A stretch of DNA of 64,000 nt, from the NCBI RefSeq assembly GCF_016907955.1, contig NZ_JAFBCX010000011.1:62001-126000 (forward strand), written 5' to 3'. Below are positions 37,768-46,460 of this stretch, in pieces. This DNA is from Lentzea nigeriaca (GTDB taxonomy: Bacteria > Actinomycetota > Actinomycetes > Mycobacteriales > Pseudonocardiaceae). The notes beneath the pieces are model-generated. The model was given only the letters and a program-made list of their open reading frames with translations. It searched no databases and was not told the origin of the DNA. Position numbers and translations under genes: made by a program. How positions within the stretch are numbered: position 1 is the stretch's first letter; each line of letters begins with the position of its first letter.

Positions 37768-38739
37768 CTAAACGGCTTGGGCCAGTGAGACGGCGAAGCG
37801 GCCCTGAGAGTCGGTCCACCAGCGGTGCAAGGAAAATCCGCTCTCTTCCAGCTCCCGCCGCACACCGTCCTCCCGGAACTTCGCCGACACCTCGGTCCGC
37901 AGTTCCTCGCCCGCGCGGAATTCCACGGTCAGACCGAGCTCCGCGAGCGTCACCGTCATGTCCCGCTTGGCGCGCAGGCGCATCTCGATCCACTCCTGCT
38001 CGGCGTTCCACAACGCCACGTGCTCGAACGCCTCGACGTCGAAGTCTCCGCCGACCTCGCGGTTGAGCACGTTCAGGACATTCCGGTTGAACTCGGCCGT
38101 AACGCCCTGCGCGTCGTCGTACGCGCGCACCAACGTCTCCTCGTCCTTCACCAGGTCGGTGCCGAGCAACAGCCACTCCCCCGGCTGCAGCACGTCGCGG
38201 ACCGTGCGGAAGAACTTCTCGCGCTCCTCCGGGATCAGGTTGCCGATCGTGCCGCCCAGGAACGCCACCACGCGCGGCGACTCGCCCGGCAGCAACGACA
38301 GGTGCTGCGTGAAGTCGCCGACCACACCGTGCACGCGAAGGCCCGGGTAGTCCGCCATGATCGCGTGCGCCGCGTCGGTCAACGCCGACACCGACACGTC
38401 CTGCGGCACGAACTCCTGCAGCGTGCCGTGCTCCCGCAGCGCGCTCAGCAGCAGCCGCGTCTTCTCCGACGACCCGGAACCCAGCTCCACCAGGGAATGC
38501 GCCCTGGTCGTCGCCGCGATCTCCTTCGCCCGCTCGGCGAGCACCTCGCGTTCGGCGCGGGTCGGGTAGTACTCGGGCAGCTGCGTGATGTCCTCGAACA
38601 ACGCACTGCCCGCGGCGTCGTAGAACCACTTCGGCGAGACCCACTTCGGGCTTGCCGTCAGCCCCGCGCGCGCATCGGCACGTAGCGCGTGTGCGGCGTC
38701 CTCCGGTTTGAGATGAACGTCCAGCACCGGCTCGGTCAT
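37768..38739 (-). CDS. egtD: L-histidine N-alpha-methyltransferase EgtD
   Basis: 323 aa. Family signatures SPKWFYDAAGSALFEDIT, LPEYYPTRAEREVL, SAM-binding LVELGSGSSEKTRLLL, VAFLGGTIGN and C-terminal EVSAKFRED. Makes hergolthioneine precursor hercynine by trimethylating histidine, first committed step of ergothioneine synthesis. Start overlaps the egtC stop by 4 bp. Last gene of egtABCD. Confidence 0.97.
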   Translation of the reverse strand: MTEPVLDVHLKPEDAAHALRADARAGLTASPKWVSPKWFYDAAGSALFEDITQLPEYYPTRAEREVLAERAKEIAATTRAHSLVELGSGSSEKTRLLLSALREHGTLQEFVPQDVSVSALTDAAHAIMADYPGLRVHGVVGDFTQHLSLLPGESPRVVAFLGGTIGNLIPEEREKFFRTVRDVLQPGEWLLLGTDLVKDEETLVRAYDDAQGVTAEFNRNVLNVLNREVGGDFDVEAFEHVALWNAEQEWIEMRLRAKRDMTVTLAELGLTVEFRAGEELRTEVSAKFREDGVRRELEESGFSLHRWWTDSQGRFAVSLAQAV

Positions 38740-39461
38740 ATCGGTTGAACCTCCACAGTGGATGGAGCAGCGGTGACCACGTGCCTGTCGGGGATCTCCC
38801 GCCAGTCCGGGTCGTCGTCAAGCGGTTCGGACGCGAGCGTCACGCTCTGTCCTTTGGCGAGCACCCACAGGGCGTGTGTCCACGTTGTCCCCACGAGCAC
38901 TTCACCGTTGGTCAGCAGGAAGTTCAGGCGCGACTTCGGGGCCGCGTCCACCACTTCCCGCACGAGTTCAACAAGCGTTTGGGCCGGATTCTTCCCCGTT
39001 TCCAGGCGCCGTCTCAGGACCGTCCACAACAGCGCGGAGTCGGTCGGCGCGTCCATCGTGAGCAAGTCGGTCACGTCCAGCGTCTTCGCGAGCCCCGCCA
39101 CGGTGTGCGGCCAGCCGTCGACGCGTCCGTTGTGGCTGAACAACCACGTGCCGTCGGTGAACGGCGCGCACGCGGCATCGGCCACGGGCATGCCGACCGT
39201 CGCGGAACGCACCGCGGCCAGGAAAGCCGTCGACTCCACAACCGCCAGCTGCCGCAGGTTCGCGTCACTCCACAACGTGCCCGCGCGCCGGTACCGGACG
39301 GGGCCGGGGAACCAGCCGACGCCGTAGCCGTCGACGTTCACCGTTCCCCCGGCCCGCATGTCAGCGGGCGCGTAGGACTGGTGCTCCAACGAGTGCGGTG
39401 CGTCGTAGAGCAGGCCGGCCAAGGGCACGGCGGGGCCCAGGTACGCCAGATGGCGGCACAT
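38736..39461 (-). CDS. egtC: Gamma-glutamyl-hercynylcysteine sulfoxide amidohydrolase EgtC
   Basis: 241 aa. N-terminal MCRHLAYLG gives the Ntn nucleophile Cys2; NVDGYGVGWF and FSHNGRVDGW are class-II glutamine-amidotransferase motifs. Removes the gamma-glutamyl group after EgtB. Three bp after egtB and coupled to egtD. Confidence 0.97.
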   Translation of the reverse strand: MCRHLAYLGPAVPLAGLLYDAPHSLEHQSYAPADMRAGGTVNVDGYGVGWFPGPVRYRRAGTLWSDANLRQLAVVESTAFLAAVRSATVGMPVADAACAPFTDGTWLFSHNGRVDGWPHTVAGLAKTLDVTDLLTMDAPTDSALLWTVLRRRLETGKNPAQTLVELVREVVDAAPKSRLNFLLTNGEVLVGTTWTHALWVLAKGQSVTLASEPLDDDPDWREIPDRHVVTAAPSTVEVQPI

Positions 39462-39464
39462 CGC

Positions 39465-40769
39465 CTAGGCGTCCCTGGCGCAGCGGAAGCCGGCGAAGAT
39501 CTGCCTTCTGATCGGGTAGTCCCAGTTGCGGAACGTCGCCCTGATCGCGGACTTGTCGGTGCCGAACGAGCCGCCGCGCAGCACCTTGTACTCCGGTCCG
39601 AAGAAGACCTCCGAGTACTCGCGGTACGGAAACGCTTCGAAGCCCGGATAGCCGTGGAAGTCCGTCGAGGTCCACTCCCACACGTCGCCGATCAGCTGGT
39701 GCACGCCGCTCGCGGACACTCCCGCCGGGTACGCCCCGACCGGTGCCGGACGCAGGTGCCGCTGGTTCAGGTTCGCGTGCAGCTCGGTCGGGTCCTCGTC
39801 GCCCCACGGATACCGGCGGGTCCGCCCTGTCGACGGGTCGTAGCGGGCGGCCTTCTCCCACTCCGGTTCGGTCGGGAGCCGCTTGCCCGCCCACGTCGCG
39901 TACGCCTGGGCCTCGTGGAAGCACACGTGCACAACGGGTTCGTCCGGCACGATCGGTTCGGTCACGCCGAACGCGGTGCGGCTGAACGAGGTGCCCTCGC
40001 GGTGCCAGAAGCGCGGTGCGACCAGCTTCGCCGTCGTCCGGTGCTCCCAGCCCGCCTCGGTCCACAGGCGACGGTCGTCGTAGCCGCCTGCCAGGACGAA
40101 CTCGGCGTACTCGGCGTTCGTGACGGGCGTGGTGTCGATGAAGAACGCGTCGACGTGGACGGCGTGCGCGGGACGTTCGTTGTCCAGCGCCCACGGTTCG
40201 TCCGACGTACCCATCTCGAACGGTCCAGCAGGGATGAACGCTTCCGTTGCGGGAACGAGGTTTCCGTGCGGCGGCGCCGGTGCGTGCAGAACGGGCTCAC
40301 CGACGCGCAGCTGGTGCGTGGCGAGCATCGTCTCGTCGTGCTGCTGCTCGTGCTGCACGATCATGCCGAACGCGAACCCGTTCTCGACGAGCCTGCGGCC
40401 CTGCAGCGGCACCTTCTCCAGCACGTCGAACACCTTGCCGCGCACATCCCCGACGTACTGGCGTGCCTCGCGCGGGTTGAGCAGCGGTAACTCGGGCCGC
40501 ACGCTCCGTGCGAACTTGAACGCGTCGTAGTACTCGTCGATGTCGCTGCGGACCGGTTCGCGACCTCCGACGTCGCGAACGAGCCAGAGCTCCTCCTGGT
40601 TGCCGATGTGCGCCAGGTCCCAGACCAGCGGCGACATCAGCTTCGAGTGCTGCCGGACGAGATCGTGCTCGTCGACGGCGTCGGTCAATGCGGTGGAACG
40701 CGCGCGCGAACGCAGAAGCTCTTCTGCCACACGCTCGCGGAGACCGTCACCATTCATTTGGCGTGTCAC
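39465..40769 (-). CDS. egtB: Hercynine oxygenase EgtB (iron sulfoxide synthase)
   Basis: 434 aa. DinB-like N-terminus with iron ligands in WDLAHIGNQEE and the HEQQHDET segment, then an FGE-sulfatase fold (EMGTSDEPWALDNERP, WAGKRLPTEPEWEKAA, WEWTSTDFHGYPG, RGGSFGTDKSAIRATFRNW). Joins hercynine and gamma-glutamylcysteine with O2. 4-bp overlap with egtA upstream. Confidence 0.97.
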   Translation of the reverse strand: MTRQMNGDGLRERVAEELLRSRARSTALTDAVDEHDLVRQHSKLMSPLVWDLAHIGNQEELWLVRDVGGREPVRSDIDEYYDAFKFARSVRPELPLLNPREARQYVGDVRGKVFDVLEKVPLQGRRLVENGFAFGMIVQHEQQHDETMLATHQLRVGEPVLHAPAPPHGNLVPATEAFIPAGPFEMGTSDEPWALDNERPAHAVHVDAFFIDTTPVTNAEYAEFVLAGGYDDRRLWTEAGWEHRTTAKLVAPRFWHREGTSFSRTAFGVTEPIVPDEPVVHVCFHEAQAYATWAGKRLPTEPEWEKAARYDPSTGRTRRYPWGDEDPTELHANLNQRHLRPAPVGAYPAGVSASGVHQLIGDVWEWTSTDFHGYPGFEAFPYREYSEVFFGPEYKVLRGGSFGTDKSAIRATFRNWDYPIRRQIFAGFRCARDA

Positions 40770-41965
40770 AGCTTCCCCTCAAGCTCCCGGCTGATGGTGC
40801 TGATCTGATCGTGCGAAAGACCGGTGCGGCACAACGCCTCGATGCCCAGCGCCACGACATCTCTGGCGGCCTTGGCGATGCGTTCGTCCGCCATCCCGTG
40901 CCGCGCGGCGACGAGCCACCGCCCGGCAGCCCGTTCCGTCGCCGCCAGCACACCGTCCACAACGGACGGATCGCTGAACAGCGCGACGAGTAGTGCACTC
41001 GGCGCGATCCACCCGCCTGGCGCGGGTGTGTCGAGATATCTGATCTCGAGGTAGCCGCGCGGTCTGACCGGCGGGAACATCGTCGTCAGGTGGTAGTCGA
41101 GATCGTCGCTCGTGGGGCTGCGGTCGAGCGCACCGTCGATCCACTCCGCGAACGTCAGCGGGCGCGGCGGAATCCAACTGGGACCAGGACCGCGCACGAC
41201 GATCACCGGTGTGTCGAGGACCCGCCGGGCGTAGGCCTGTGCCGGATCGGCGCACACAGCGCTCGGTCTGGTGCGCACGGGATCCGTGCCGTAGAGCGTG
41301 CGCATGCGCGCGGACGCCCAGTTCTGGTGTCTGTCACCGATGCTGGGAGAGTTCGCGAACAACGCGTTCAGCACCGGCCCGAGCTGGTGCACGGCGGCCC
41401 ATCTGTCCCTGAGGTGCTTCTCCTCGCCGAAGTCGAGGCACACCTGCAGTCCGGCCGTGCTGCACATCATCGCGATGCCGTCGCCGCCCACCTGGCCGAA
41501 CGCGTGCTCCATCGCGGCGTATCTGGGCACCTGCAGCATGCGCGTGGGGCCGCGGTGCTGGTCGCCGCCGCGATCGCCGAGCACGAGACCGTGGTCCGCC
41601 AGCATCGCGGTGAGCTGGGAAATGTCCTGGGCGACCGTGCGGAAGAGGTCCGGGAGGCTGGTGCAGGGAGGAGTCGAGATCTCGACCTGCCCGCCCGGTT
41701 CGACGGTCAGCGGGGTGCCGCTCGGTAGCGGCCTCTGGGGACTGTCCGGTACGAGGGTCGGTGGCGCGTGGTCTCCGAGAGCCGCGGCCAACCTGCGTGA
41801 ATCGAGGGTTCGAGCTGGGTCTTCCGCGTGGTGCACCGTCCATTCGAGCTCCACGCCGAACAGCCGTGGAGGTCCGTGCTTGAAACAGACCGAGGCCACA
41901 TAAGCCTCGGCCTCGGCGCGGTCGGCGAACCTCGCCGGCGCCGGTTGGTCACGCAACGCAGTCAC
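40766..41965 (-). CDS. egtA: Glutamate–cysteine ligase EgtA
   Basis: 399 aa from GTG 41965 (GGGGAG upstream). Acidic-metal motif FGVELEWTVHH, VEPGGQVEISTPP, MMCSTAGLQVCLDFG and RYLDTPAPGG fit the actinobacterial GCS2/EgtA family. Supplies gamma-glutamylcysteine to EgtB. First gene of the operon; egtE (the C–S lyase) is not in the window and must lie elsewhere. Confidence 0.95.
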   Translation of the reverse strand: MTALRDQPAPARFADRAEAEAYVASVCFKHGPPRLFGVELEWTVHHAEDPARTLDSRRLAAALGDHAPPTLVPDSPQRPLPSGTPLTVEPGGQVEISTPPCTSLPDLFRTVAQDISQLTAMLADHGLVLGDRGGDQHRGPTRMLQVPRYAAMEHAFGQVGGDGIAMMCSTAGLQVCLDFGEEKHLRDRWAAVHQLGPVLNALFANSPSIGDRHQNWASARMRTLYGTDPVRTRPSAVCADPAQAYARRVLDTPVIVVRGPGPSWIPPRPLTFAEWIDGALDRSPTSDDLDYHLTTMFPPVRPRGYLEIRYLDTPAPGGWIAPSALLVALFSDPSVVDGVLAATERAAGRWLVAARHGMADERIAKAARDVVALGIEALCRTGLSHDQISTISRELEGKL

Positions 41966-42060
41966 GCTGCCACACTCCCCGTGATCGTCTGGCGCACACG
42001 ACGCTACACGCGGGGTCTGACAGTTGCACGCGTTGAAATCCTTACAGATCAAGGATCTGC

Positions 42061-42080
42061 CGTGCGCACGCGTGCGCACG
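42061..42080. promoter_or_regulatory. 20-bp perfect palindrome upstream of egtA
   Basis: CGTGCGCACGCGTGCGCACG reads the same on both strands. It lies 96 bp upstream of egtA and 224 bp before the frameshifted TetR gene, in a 338-bp gap (41966–42303) with no gene. A regulator site is plausible, but simple GC alternation makes chance possible. Confidence 0.45.
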
Positions 42081-42303
42081 AGCGTCAAACCCGGTGGTGG
42101 CGGGACGAAGAGTTCGACGGAGTGCATCGCCGCGGCGTGACCGAGTGCGGCCGGATCGATCACGGGCGGTGCCCGTGGGACACGGACCCGCGCCGGTTCC
42201 CCGACCGCGGCCGCGCCGCCCGCCTTCGTCGTCATGAGGCTGCCGAGGAATCAATTCGGCCATACCGTTGGTCCAGTGAATACGCCACTGGTATGACCGA
42301 ACT

Positions 42304-42962
42304 GTGGGCGACGTCAAGAAGCGCGAACACCGGTCGCGGGTCCGCGAGGCGTGCGCCCGGCGAACCAGGCAGGCGGTCGTGGCCGCGGCGGCGGAGCTGT
42401 TCGTCGAACGCGGCTACGCGGGCACGTCGCTCACCGACGTCGCGAAGGCCGCGGGTGTGTCCAGGCCGACGGTCATCGCCGCGTTCGGGTCCAAGCCGGC
42501 CCTGCCGCGCGAGGTGCTGAACCAGGCGCTGGCCGGCGACGACGAGCCGGTGGCGGTGCCGAACCAGCCCTGGTTCCGGCCGGTGTGGGATGCACGGACC
42601 CGGCCGGGGTGTTCGAGGCCTACGCCGACGTGTGCGTGCTCATCGCGAGCCGCGCGGCGAGACTCTTCGAGGCGGTGCGCCAGGCCGCCGGCGACGCGCC
42701 GGATGCTGCGGAGCTGTGGGCGACCCTGCAAGCCAACCGCCGTGCCGGGTCCGCGATGGTCGTCGAGCACGCGGCCGGGCTGGGACCGCTGGCCCACGAC
42801 CTCGACACCGCGATCGACGTGATCTGGATCCACAACGACTCGGCGCTGCACGCGTCGCTGGTCGGCGGCCGCGGCTGGCCGGTGCCGAAGTTCCGGGACT
42901 GGCTCGCGGACAGCATGAGGCGGGCGGTCCTCGGCCAAGGACCGCCCGACCGCGACAACTGA
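42304..42962 (+). pseudogene. TetR-family regulator with a single-base frameshift
   Basis: From GTG 42304 the frame encodes an N-terminal TetR HTH (AELFVERGYAGTSLTDVAKA, GVSRPTVIAAFGSKPAL). Near 42592–42594 it shifts: PWFRPVWDA should continue as TDPAGVFEAYADVCVLI, which lies in another frame and runs cleanly to a stop at 42962. The total (659 nt) is one base short of a multiple of three, so a one-base deletion or sequencing error best fits. Once corrected it is a normal 219-aa TetR protein. Divergent from egtA. Confidence 0.7.
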
Positions 42963-43015
42963 GGCTTGGCCGTGGAGAAACCGGCGACCTTCGAGTTCGC
43001 GAAAACCACGAAAGC

Positions 43016-43040
43016 GGGGCCTCCCGGCAAAGAAGGCCCC
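43016..43040. terminator. Hairpin between the TetR gene and the fusion oxidoreductase
   Basis: GGGGCCT / AGGCCCC stem with an 11-nt loop, between convergent genes. On the minus strand it is followed by GCTTTCGTGGTTTT, so it can stop the large gene at 43050; on the plus strand it lies 54 bp after the TetR stop. Confidence 0.6.
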
Positions 43041-43049
43041 ACTCACCAA

Positions 43050-46007
43050 TCAGGTACGGGCGTTCGAACGTCCGCGCAGCACGGTGTTGGCCGTGGACGC
43101 GTTCTTGATGGCCGTTTCGATCTGGGCCATCGTGGACGACGAGGTGATTCCCGGAACCGTGGCCGTGTTCAACGCGTACAACGTGAACGTGTACGGGTTG
43201 GTGGAACCACCGGGACACGGCCCGAAGAACTTCTGCGAATTCGCGCCGGACCCCATCGCCTTCTGCTTCGCCGTGCCCTGACCGGGCACGTTGAACCCGG
43301 CACCCAGGTTCTCCGGCAACGATGTCGTGGCCGCCGGAATGTCCCAGATCGCCCAATGCAGTTTGTTGCCGTTGTTCGCGCGGTCCGCGAAGACGATCGC
43401 GTAGGCCTTGGCGCCTGTCGACTCGCCCCACGCCAGAGGCGGCGACGGGTCCTGGCCCGCCACACCGTCACCGGCACAGGTGTACTTGGCCGGGATCATC
43501 GCGTCGTCCGCGAACGCCGAGGACGTCAGCTTGAACCCGGCCGGCGGGTTGCCGCCCGAGTACTGGATGTCGATCAGCAGGATGCGGTCGTTGTTCGCGG
43601 TGCCGTCCTTGTCCGTCGTGGTGGTCAGCCAGATGTCGCCGTCGTGGTCGACCTCGACCGTGCGCAGCCGGTTGTAGGTGCCCTGGAAGTACACCTTCTG
43701 GTCGACCAGCGTGTCGCCGTCGATCCGCAGGCGGTACACGCGCTGCCCGACGGTCGTGGCCACGAACACGTGGTCGTTGATGATCGTGAGGCCGGAGGGC
43801 GAGGCCTGCGAGGTCGACCAGGTCTTCTTCGGCGCGATGTAGCCGGAGCAGCTGCCCTGGGTGCCCTCGCAGTTCGGCCAGCCGTAGTTGCCGCCCTTGA
43901 CGATCAGGTTGACCTCGTCCTGCGAGGAGTCGCCGAACTCGGACTCCCACAGCCGGCCCTTCGAGTCGAAGTCGAGGCCCTGCGGGTTGCGGTGGCCCTT
44001 CGACCAGACGGCGTTGCCGAAGGGGTTGTCCGACGGGATCGAGCCGTCCAGGTTGATGCGCAGGATCTTGCCGTTGAGCGAGTTGTTGTTCTGCGGGTTG
44101 TTGTCCGGGTTCTGCGCGTCGCCGACGGACACGTACAGCTTGCCGTCCACCGGGCCGTACCGCAGCCGTCCGCCGTTGTGGTAGCGGTTCTTCGCCATGC
44201 CCTGCAACAGGATCTGGTACGAGCTCTGCACGAGCGCGCCGTTCTCGTACTTGATCCGGATGACGCGGTTGCCCTCGGACGCCGTGTGGTAGACGTACAG
44301 CCAGTGGTCGGTGTTGAACGACGGCGAGATCTCCAGCCCGAGCAGACCGCCCTCACCGTTCGTGCCGACGGCCTGGCTGATCTTGCCGGCCAGCGTCTTC
44401 TGCCCGCTCTTGGTCAGCCGGTAGATGTTGAACGTGTTGCGCTCGCTGAACAACGCCGAGCCGTCGGGCAGGAACACCAGGCCCCAGGCCACATCCACGC
44501 CGGACGCGATCGTCGACACCGTGCCGGGGTCGGGCGTTCCGGTCGGGCCGCCGGCGGCCGGGGTCACCTTGATCTCGTTGGACAGCCCCGACTTGTTGCC
44601 CTTCGCGTCCTTCGCGAGCACCCGGAACGCGTACTCGGTGCCGGTGGTCAGACCGGCCACCGTCGCGGAGGTGGCGTTGCCGTCGGCGGTCTGCCTGGCC
44701 TCGCCGTCGACGTAGATGTCGTACCCGGTCACGCCGACGTTGTCGGTGGAGGCGTTCCAGGCGAGGTCGACGCTCGTCGCGGTCTTGCCGGTCGACCGCA
44801 GGTTTCCAGGCACCGTGGGCGCCTCGGTGTCCGGCGGCGCTGGCTGCGTGCGGCCGGGCACGTTGTTGGAGGCCTGCGAGACGTTGCCGGCGGCGTCCTT
44901 CGCGAAGACGGTCCAGTCGTACTCGGTGTCCGGCTGCAGGCCGGTCGCGGTCGCCTGGAGCACGTTGCCGACGCTCGTGACGTGCTGGCCGTGCTGGTAC
45001 ACGTCGTAGCCGACGACACCGACGTTGTCGGTGGCCGCTTCCCACTTGAGCGACACGGAGTTCTGCGTCGACGACACGAACTGCAGGTTCTTCGGCGGCG
45101 TCGGCGGCTCGTTGTCGGGCGGGCCGACCAGCACGGCGGACAGCTTGTCCGCGTTCGGGCCGCCGTTCGCGGTCGTCGCGGTCGCCCGGATCCTGTTCGG
45201 CCCGGCCTTCAGCGTCACCTTCGCGGTGCGCGTCTGCCACGTCGTCCACGCGCCGGTGCCGGGGAACGACACGGTCTGCGCGCTGCCACCGTCCACGGTC
45301 ACCGACACCGGACGGTCGGTCGTCGTTCCGTTGGCGTAGCGGAAGGTCAGCTCGTGCTCACCACCCTGGTCGGCGGTGATCGTGTACTCGACGTACGAGC
45401 CGACCACGTTGTCGTAGTTGACGAACCCGGTGCCGGAGAAGCCCGCGTGGTTCGACTCGACGACACCCTGGCCGATCGTCGCGTTCTCCGCTTCCTGCTC
45501 GAGAGCGGGAACCGCGTCGGTCTGCTCGACCTCGACGTAGTCCAGGTTCGGGCCGCCGCTGGCACCCGTGGACGTCAACCGGATCGTGTTGGCACCAGCG
45601 GTGAGCTGAACCGTGTTCGTGACCGACGTCCACGTGGTCCACGCACCGGTGCCCGCGAACGAGCGTTCGTCGACGGCGAGGGCACCGTTGACGTTCACGT
45701 CCACCGGCCGGTTGTCCGCGGTTCCGTTGGCGTAGCGGAAGGTCAGCTTCGCCTCGCCCGCCCTCGCGGCGTTCACGGCGAACTCGACCGAGCTCCCGGC
45801 CACGTTGTCGAAGTTGACGAACCCGGTTCCGGAGAACCCGGCGTGGTTCGACTCCACCACGCCCTGGGAGATCGTCGCGCTCTCCGCTTCGTACCTCACC
45901 GGCGCCGCGACGGCGCTCTCAGGTACCGACATCACTGCGATGGTCGTCGCGAACGCAACACCCATCGTGCCGAGCGCGCGTAACGCCCGGCCTCTGCTCG
46001 GTGCCAC
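43050..46007 (-). CDS. Secreted CBM6–CBM6–FN3–FN3–sugar dehydrogenase–PEBP fusion
   Basis: 985 aa from GTG 46007 (GGGAGG upstream; GTG 46022 also open). Signal peptide to ~35; two CBM6-like domains (~40–160, ~170–295) each opening with GVVESNHAGFSGTGFVN. Two FN3 domains (~305–385, ~400–485) follow, then a PQQ-type glucose/sorbosone dehydrogenase propeller (~500–815; HNGGRLRYGP, GHRNPQGLDFD, EFGDSSQDEVNLI). A C-terminal YbhB/PEBP domain (~825–985; PPLAW, LHWAIWDIPA, GPCPGG) ends the protein. Likely binds wall polysaccharide and oxidises sugars outside the cell. The C-terminal PEBP part is unusual. Confidence 0.88.
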   Translation of the reverse strand: MAPSRGRALRALGTMGVAFATTIAVMSVPESAVAAPVRYEAESATISQGVVESNHAGFSGTGFVNFDNVAGSSVEFAVNAARAGEAKLTFRYANGTADNRPVDVNVNGALAVDERSFAGTGAWTTWTSVTNTVQLTAGANTIRLTSTGASGGPNLDYVEVEQTDAVPALEQEAENATIGQGVVESNHAGFSGTGFVNYDNVVGSYVEYTITADQGGEHELTFRYANGTTTDRPVSVTVDGGSAQTVSFPGTGAWTTWQTRTAKVTLKAGPNRIRATATTANGGPNADKLSAVLVGPPDNEPPTPPKNLQFVSSTQNSVSLKWEAATDNVGVVGYDVYQHGQHVTSVGNVLQATATGLQPDTEYDWTVFAKDAAGNVSQASNNVPGRTQPAPPDTEAPTVPGNLRSTGKTATSVDLAWNASTDNVGVTGYDIYVDGEARQTADGNATSATVAGLTTGTEYAFRVLAKDAKGNKSGLSNEIKVTPAAGGPTGTPDPGTVSTIASGVDVAWGLVFLPDGSALFSERNTFNIYRLTKSGQKTLAGKISQAVGTNGEGGLLGLEISPSFNTDHWLYVYHTASEGNRVIRIKYENGALVQSSYQILLQGMAKNRYHNGGRLRYGPVDGKLYVSVGDAQNPDNNPQNNNSLNGKILRINLDGSIPSDNPFGNAVWSKGHRNPQGLDFDSKGRLWESEFGDSSQDEVNLIVKGGNYGWPNCEGTQGSCSGYIAPKKTWSTSQASPSGLTIINDHVFVATTVGQRVYRLRIDGDTLVDQKVYFQGTYNRLRTVEVDHDGDIWLTTTTDKDGTANNDRILLIDIQYSGGNPPAGFKLTSSAFADDAMIPAKYTCAGDGVAGQDPSPPLAWGESTGAKAYAIVFADRANNGNKLHWAIWDIPAATTSLPENLGAGFNVPGQGTAKQKAMGSGANSQKFFGPCPGGSTNPYTFTLYALNTATVPGITSSSTMAQIETAIKNASTANTVLRGRSNART

Positions 46008-46167
46008 TGTTGTGCCTCCCACGAGACGGGTAGGGGGATCACTGCGAGCGGCGGCGGAGTTCAGTTATTGGATAGAAACTTTCCTATCTGTCACGCCGAT
46101 CACACCACCGCATGACAACCGCTGTCAATCCCTGGGCCGAAGTGCGGGAAAGCGTTTACCGAACCCG

Positions 46168-46335
46168 TCACAGGTTCCGGTTCTGGGCCAGCGCGGCGAT
46201 CAGATCGGAGACCGCACGGCTCACCAGCAGATCGACCACGTGGACGCCTGTGGACTGACCGTCCCTCAAGATCTTGGGCTGCCACCCGAGGCGCTCCGCG
46301 AGCGTCGACAGCTTGATGATCTCCTGCGTCTCCAT
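46168..46335 (-). CDS. Small hypothetical protein, probably leaderless
   Basis: 55 aa: METQEIIKLSTLAERLGW, then KILRDGQSTGVHVVDLL and a C-terminal ALAQNRNL. Third codon positions are strongly GC, supporting coding. There is no Shine–Dalgarno, but TATCCT stands 9–14 bp before the ATG, as expected for a -10 box of a leaderless transcript. No family recognised. Divergent from the AcnR-like TetR gene. Confidence 0.5.
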   Translation of the reverse strand: METQEIIKLSTLAERLGWQPKILRDGQSTGVHVVDLLVSRAVSDLIAALAQNRNL

Positions 46336-46407
46336 GGCGGTGCAGGATATTGGTGGCGATGGCGGAGGTCGCGCAGGGCTGGCCGATGATCCACACGAAA
46401 GGGATCA

Positions 46408-46427
46408 CAATCCGTACGTACGGATTG
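46408..46427. promoter_or_regulatory. 20-bp perfect palindromic operator
   Basis: CAATCCGTACGTACGGATTG is perfectly symmetric and centred about 44 bp upstream of the AcnR-like gene start. Size and position are typical of a TetR autoregulation site; the small leaderless gene on the other side may be co-regulated. Confidence 0.75.
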
Positions 46428-46460
46428 GATTTCCCGTGCTCCCCCTGCGACCATCTACAG

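Noticed and set aside
42966-45983. 1005-codon plus-strand frame opposite the CBM6/dehydrogenase fusion
   Set aside because: Antisense shadow; translation is low-complexity Val/Arg/Asp-rich with no motif.
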